Below are positions 6,108 through 6,337 of a stretch of DNA of 6,337 bases, piece by piece. Position numbers and translations under genes: made by a program. The DNA comes from Desulfobacterales bacterium (GTDB lineage: Bacteria > Desulfobacterota > Desulfobacteria > Desulfobacterales > UBA11574): positions 1 to 6,337 of the forward strand of contig JAAXQD010000246.1 in assembly GCA_012974475.1 (NCBI GenBank), read 5' to 3'. A model generated the notes under the pieces. That model was not told the DNA's origin. It searched no databases and saw only the letters and a program-made list of their open reading frames with translations. The stretch's first letter is position 1. Every line of letters starts with the position of its first letter.

Positions 6108-6337
6108 TCAACGGCTTTTTATCAGTTGCGGCTTGGGAAAATCTTCAAATACTTTTTCCGACTCCAACATCTCCTCATCGGTTAAGGCAAAATTGTGCAG
6201 TTCACCGGCGAAATACTTATCGTAAGCCATAAGGTCGATAAGACCGTGCCCGCTCCAGTTGAAAAGGATAACTTTTTCTTTTGCTTCTTCCTTTGCTTTT
6301 TTTGCCTCTTCGATTACACTGGCCAGCGCATGGTTTG
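6108..6337 (-). CDS. TrpB-like PLP-dependent enzyme, C-terminal end only
   Basis: Only the last 75 codons are inside the window, ending with TGA at 6110-6108. They read NHALASVIEEA, then VILFNWSGHGLIDLMAYDKY (22-41 of the visible part) and FAGEL. This matches the C-terminus of the TrpB2-type tryptophan synthase beta chain, where a glutamate-(S/T)-x-HA segment is followed by 'SGHG-x-x-D'; the serine is the residue that by analogy with TrpB Ser377 contacts the pyridine nitrogen of PLP. TrpB2 enzymes join serine and indole, or act as serine deaminases, in the cytoplasm. No trpA lies downstream, which fits a stand-alone TrpB2 type. The catalytic lysine is outside the window, so activity cannot be judged. 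Confidence 0.85.
   Translation of the reverse strand, partial: NHALASVIEEAKKAKEEAKEKVILFNWSGHGLIDLMAYDKYFAGELHNFALTDEEMLESEKVFEDFPKPQLIKSR

Overview
All recognisable genes lie on the minus strand, so the window reads from right to left. Nothing convincing is coded on the plus strand. The gene types suggest a Gram-negative, probably deltaproteobacterial (Desulfobacterota-like) chromosome: a TrpB2-like enzyme, a small four-cysteine protein, a LolA-like carrier and an outer-membrane barrel protein. This assignment is inferred from gene style and was not tested by comparison.

Right part (6337 to about 5190): the 3' end of a TrpB-like PLP enzyme is followed three bases later by an 87-residue protein with four cysteines. 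Then comes a complete glyoxalase II-like metallo-beta-lactamase-fold hydrolase. The close spacing suggests one transcription unit of soluble proteins.

Junction (about 5189 to 4882): this 308-base stretch holds no intact gene. One frame encodes only the ligand-binding C-terminal part of a TetR-type repressor. The helix-turn-helix half is absent, because its place is taken by the 3' end of the hydrolase gene. A perfect 9-bp inverted repeat lies inside this remnant.

Left part (4881 to 1): a tightly packed five-gene unit encodes an exported LolA-like protein (outer membrane lipoprotein-sorting family), two paralogous FtsX/MacB-type permeases, a LolD/MacB-type ATPase, and an outer-membrane beta-barrel-like protein cut by the window edge. 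The parts cover inner membrane, periplasm and outer membrane, so the unit looks like a self-contained envelope export or lipid/lipoprotein trafficking machine. It resembles LolABCDE in logic but differs in composition: it has a dedicated barrel, no recognisable LolB in the window, and no MacA-type adaptor. Its cargo cannot be told from the sequence. The truncated TetR gene next to it may be the relic of its former regulator.
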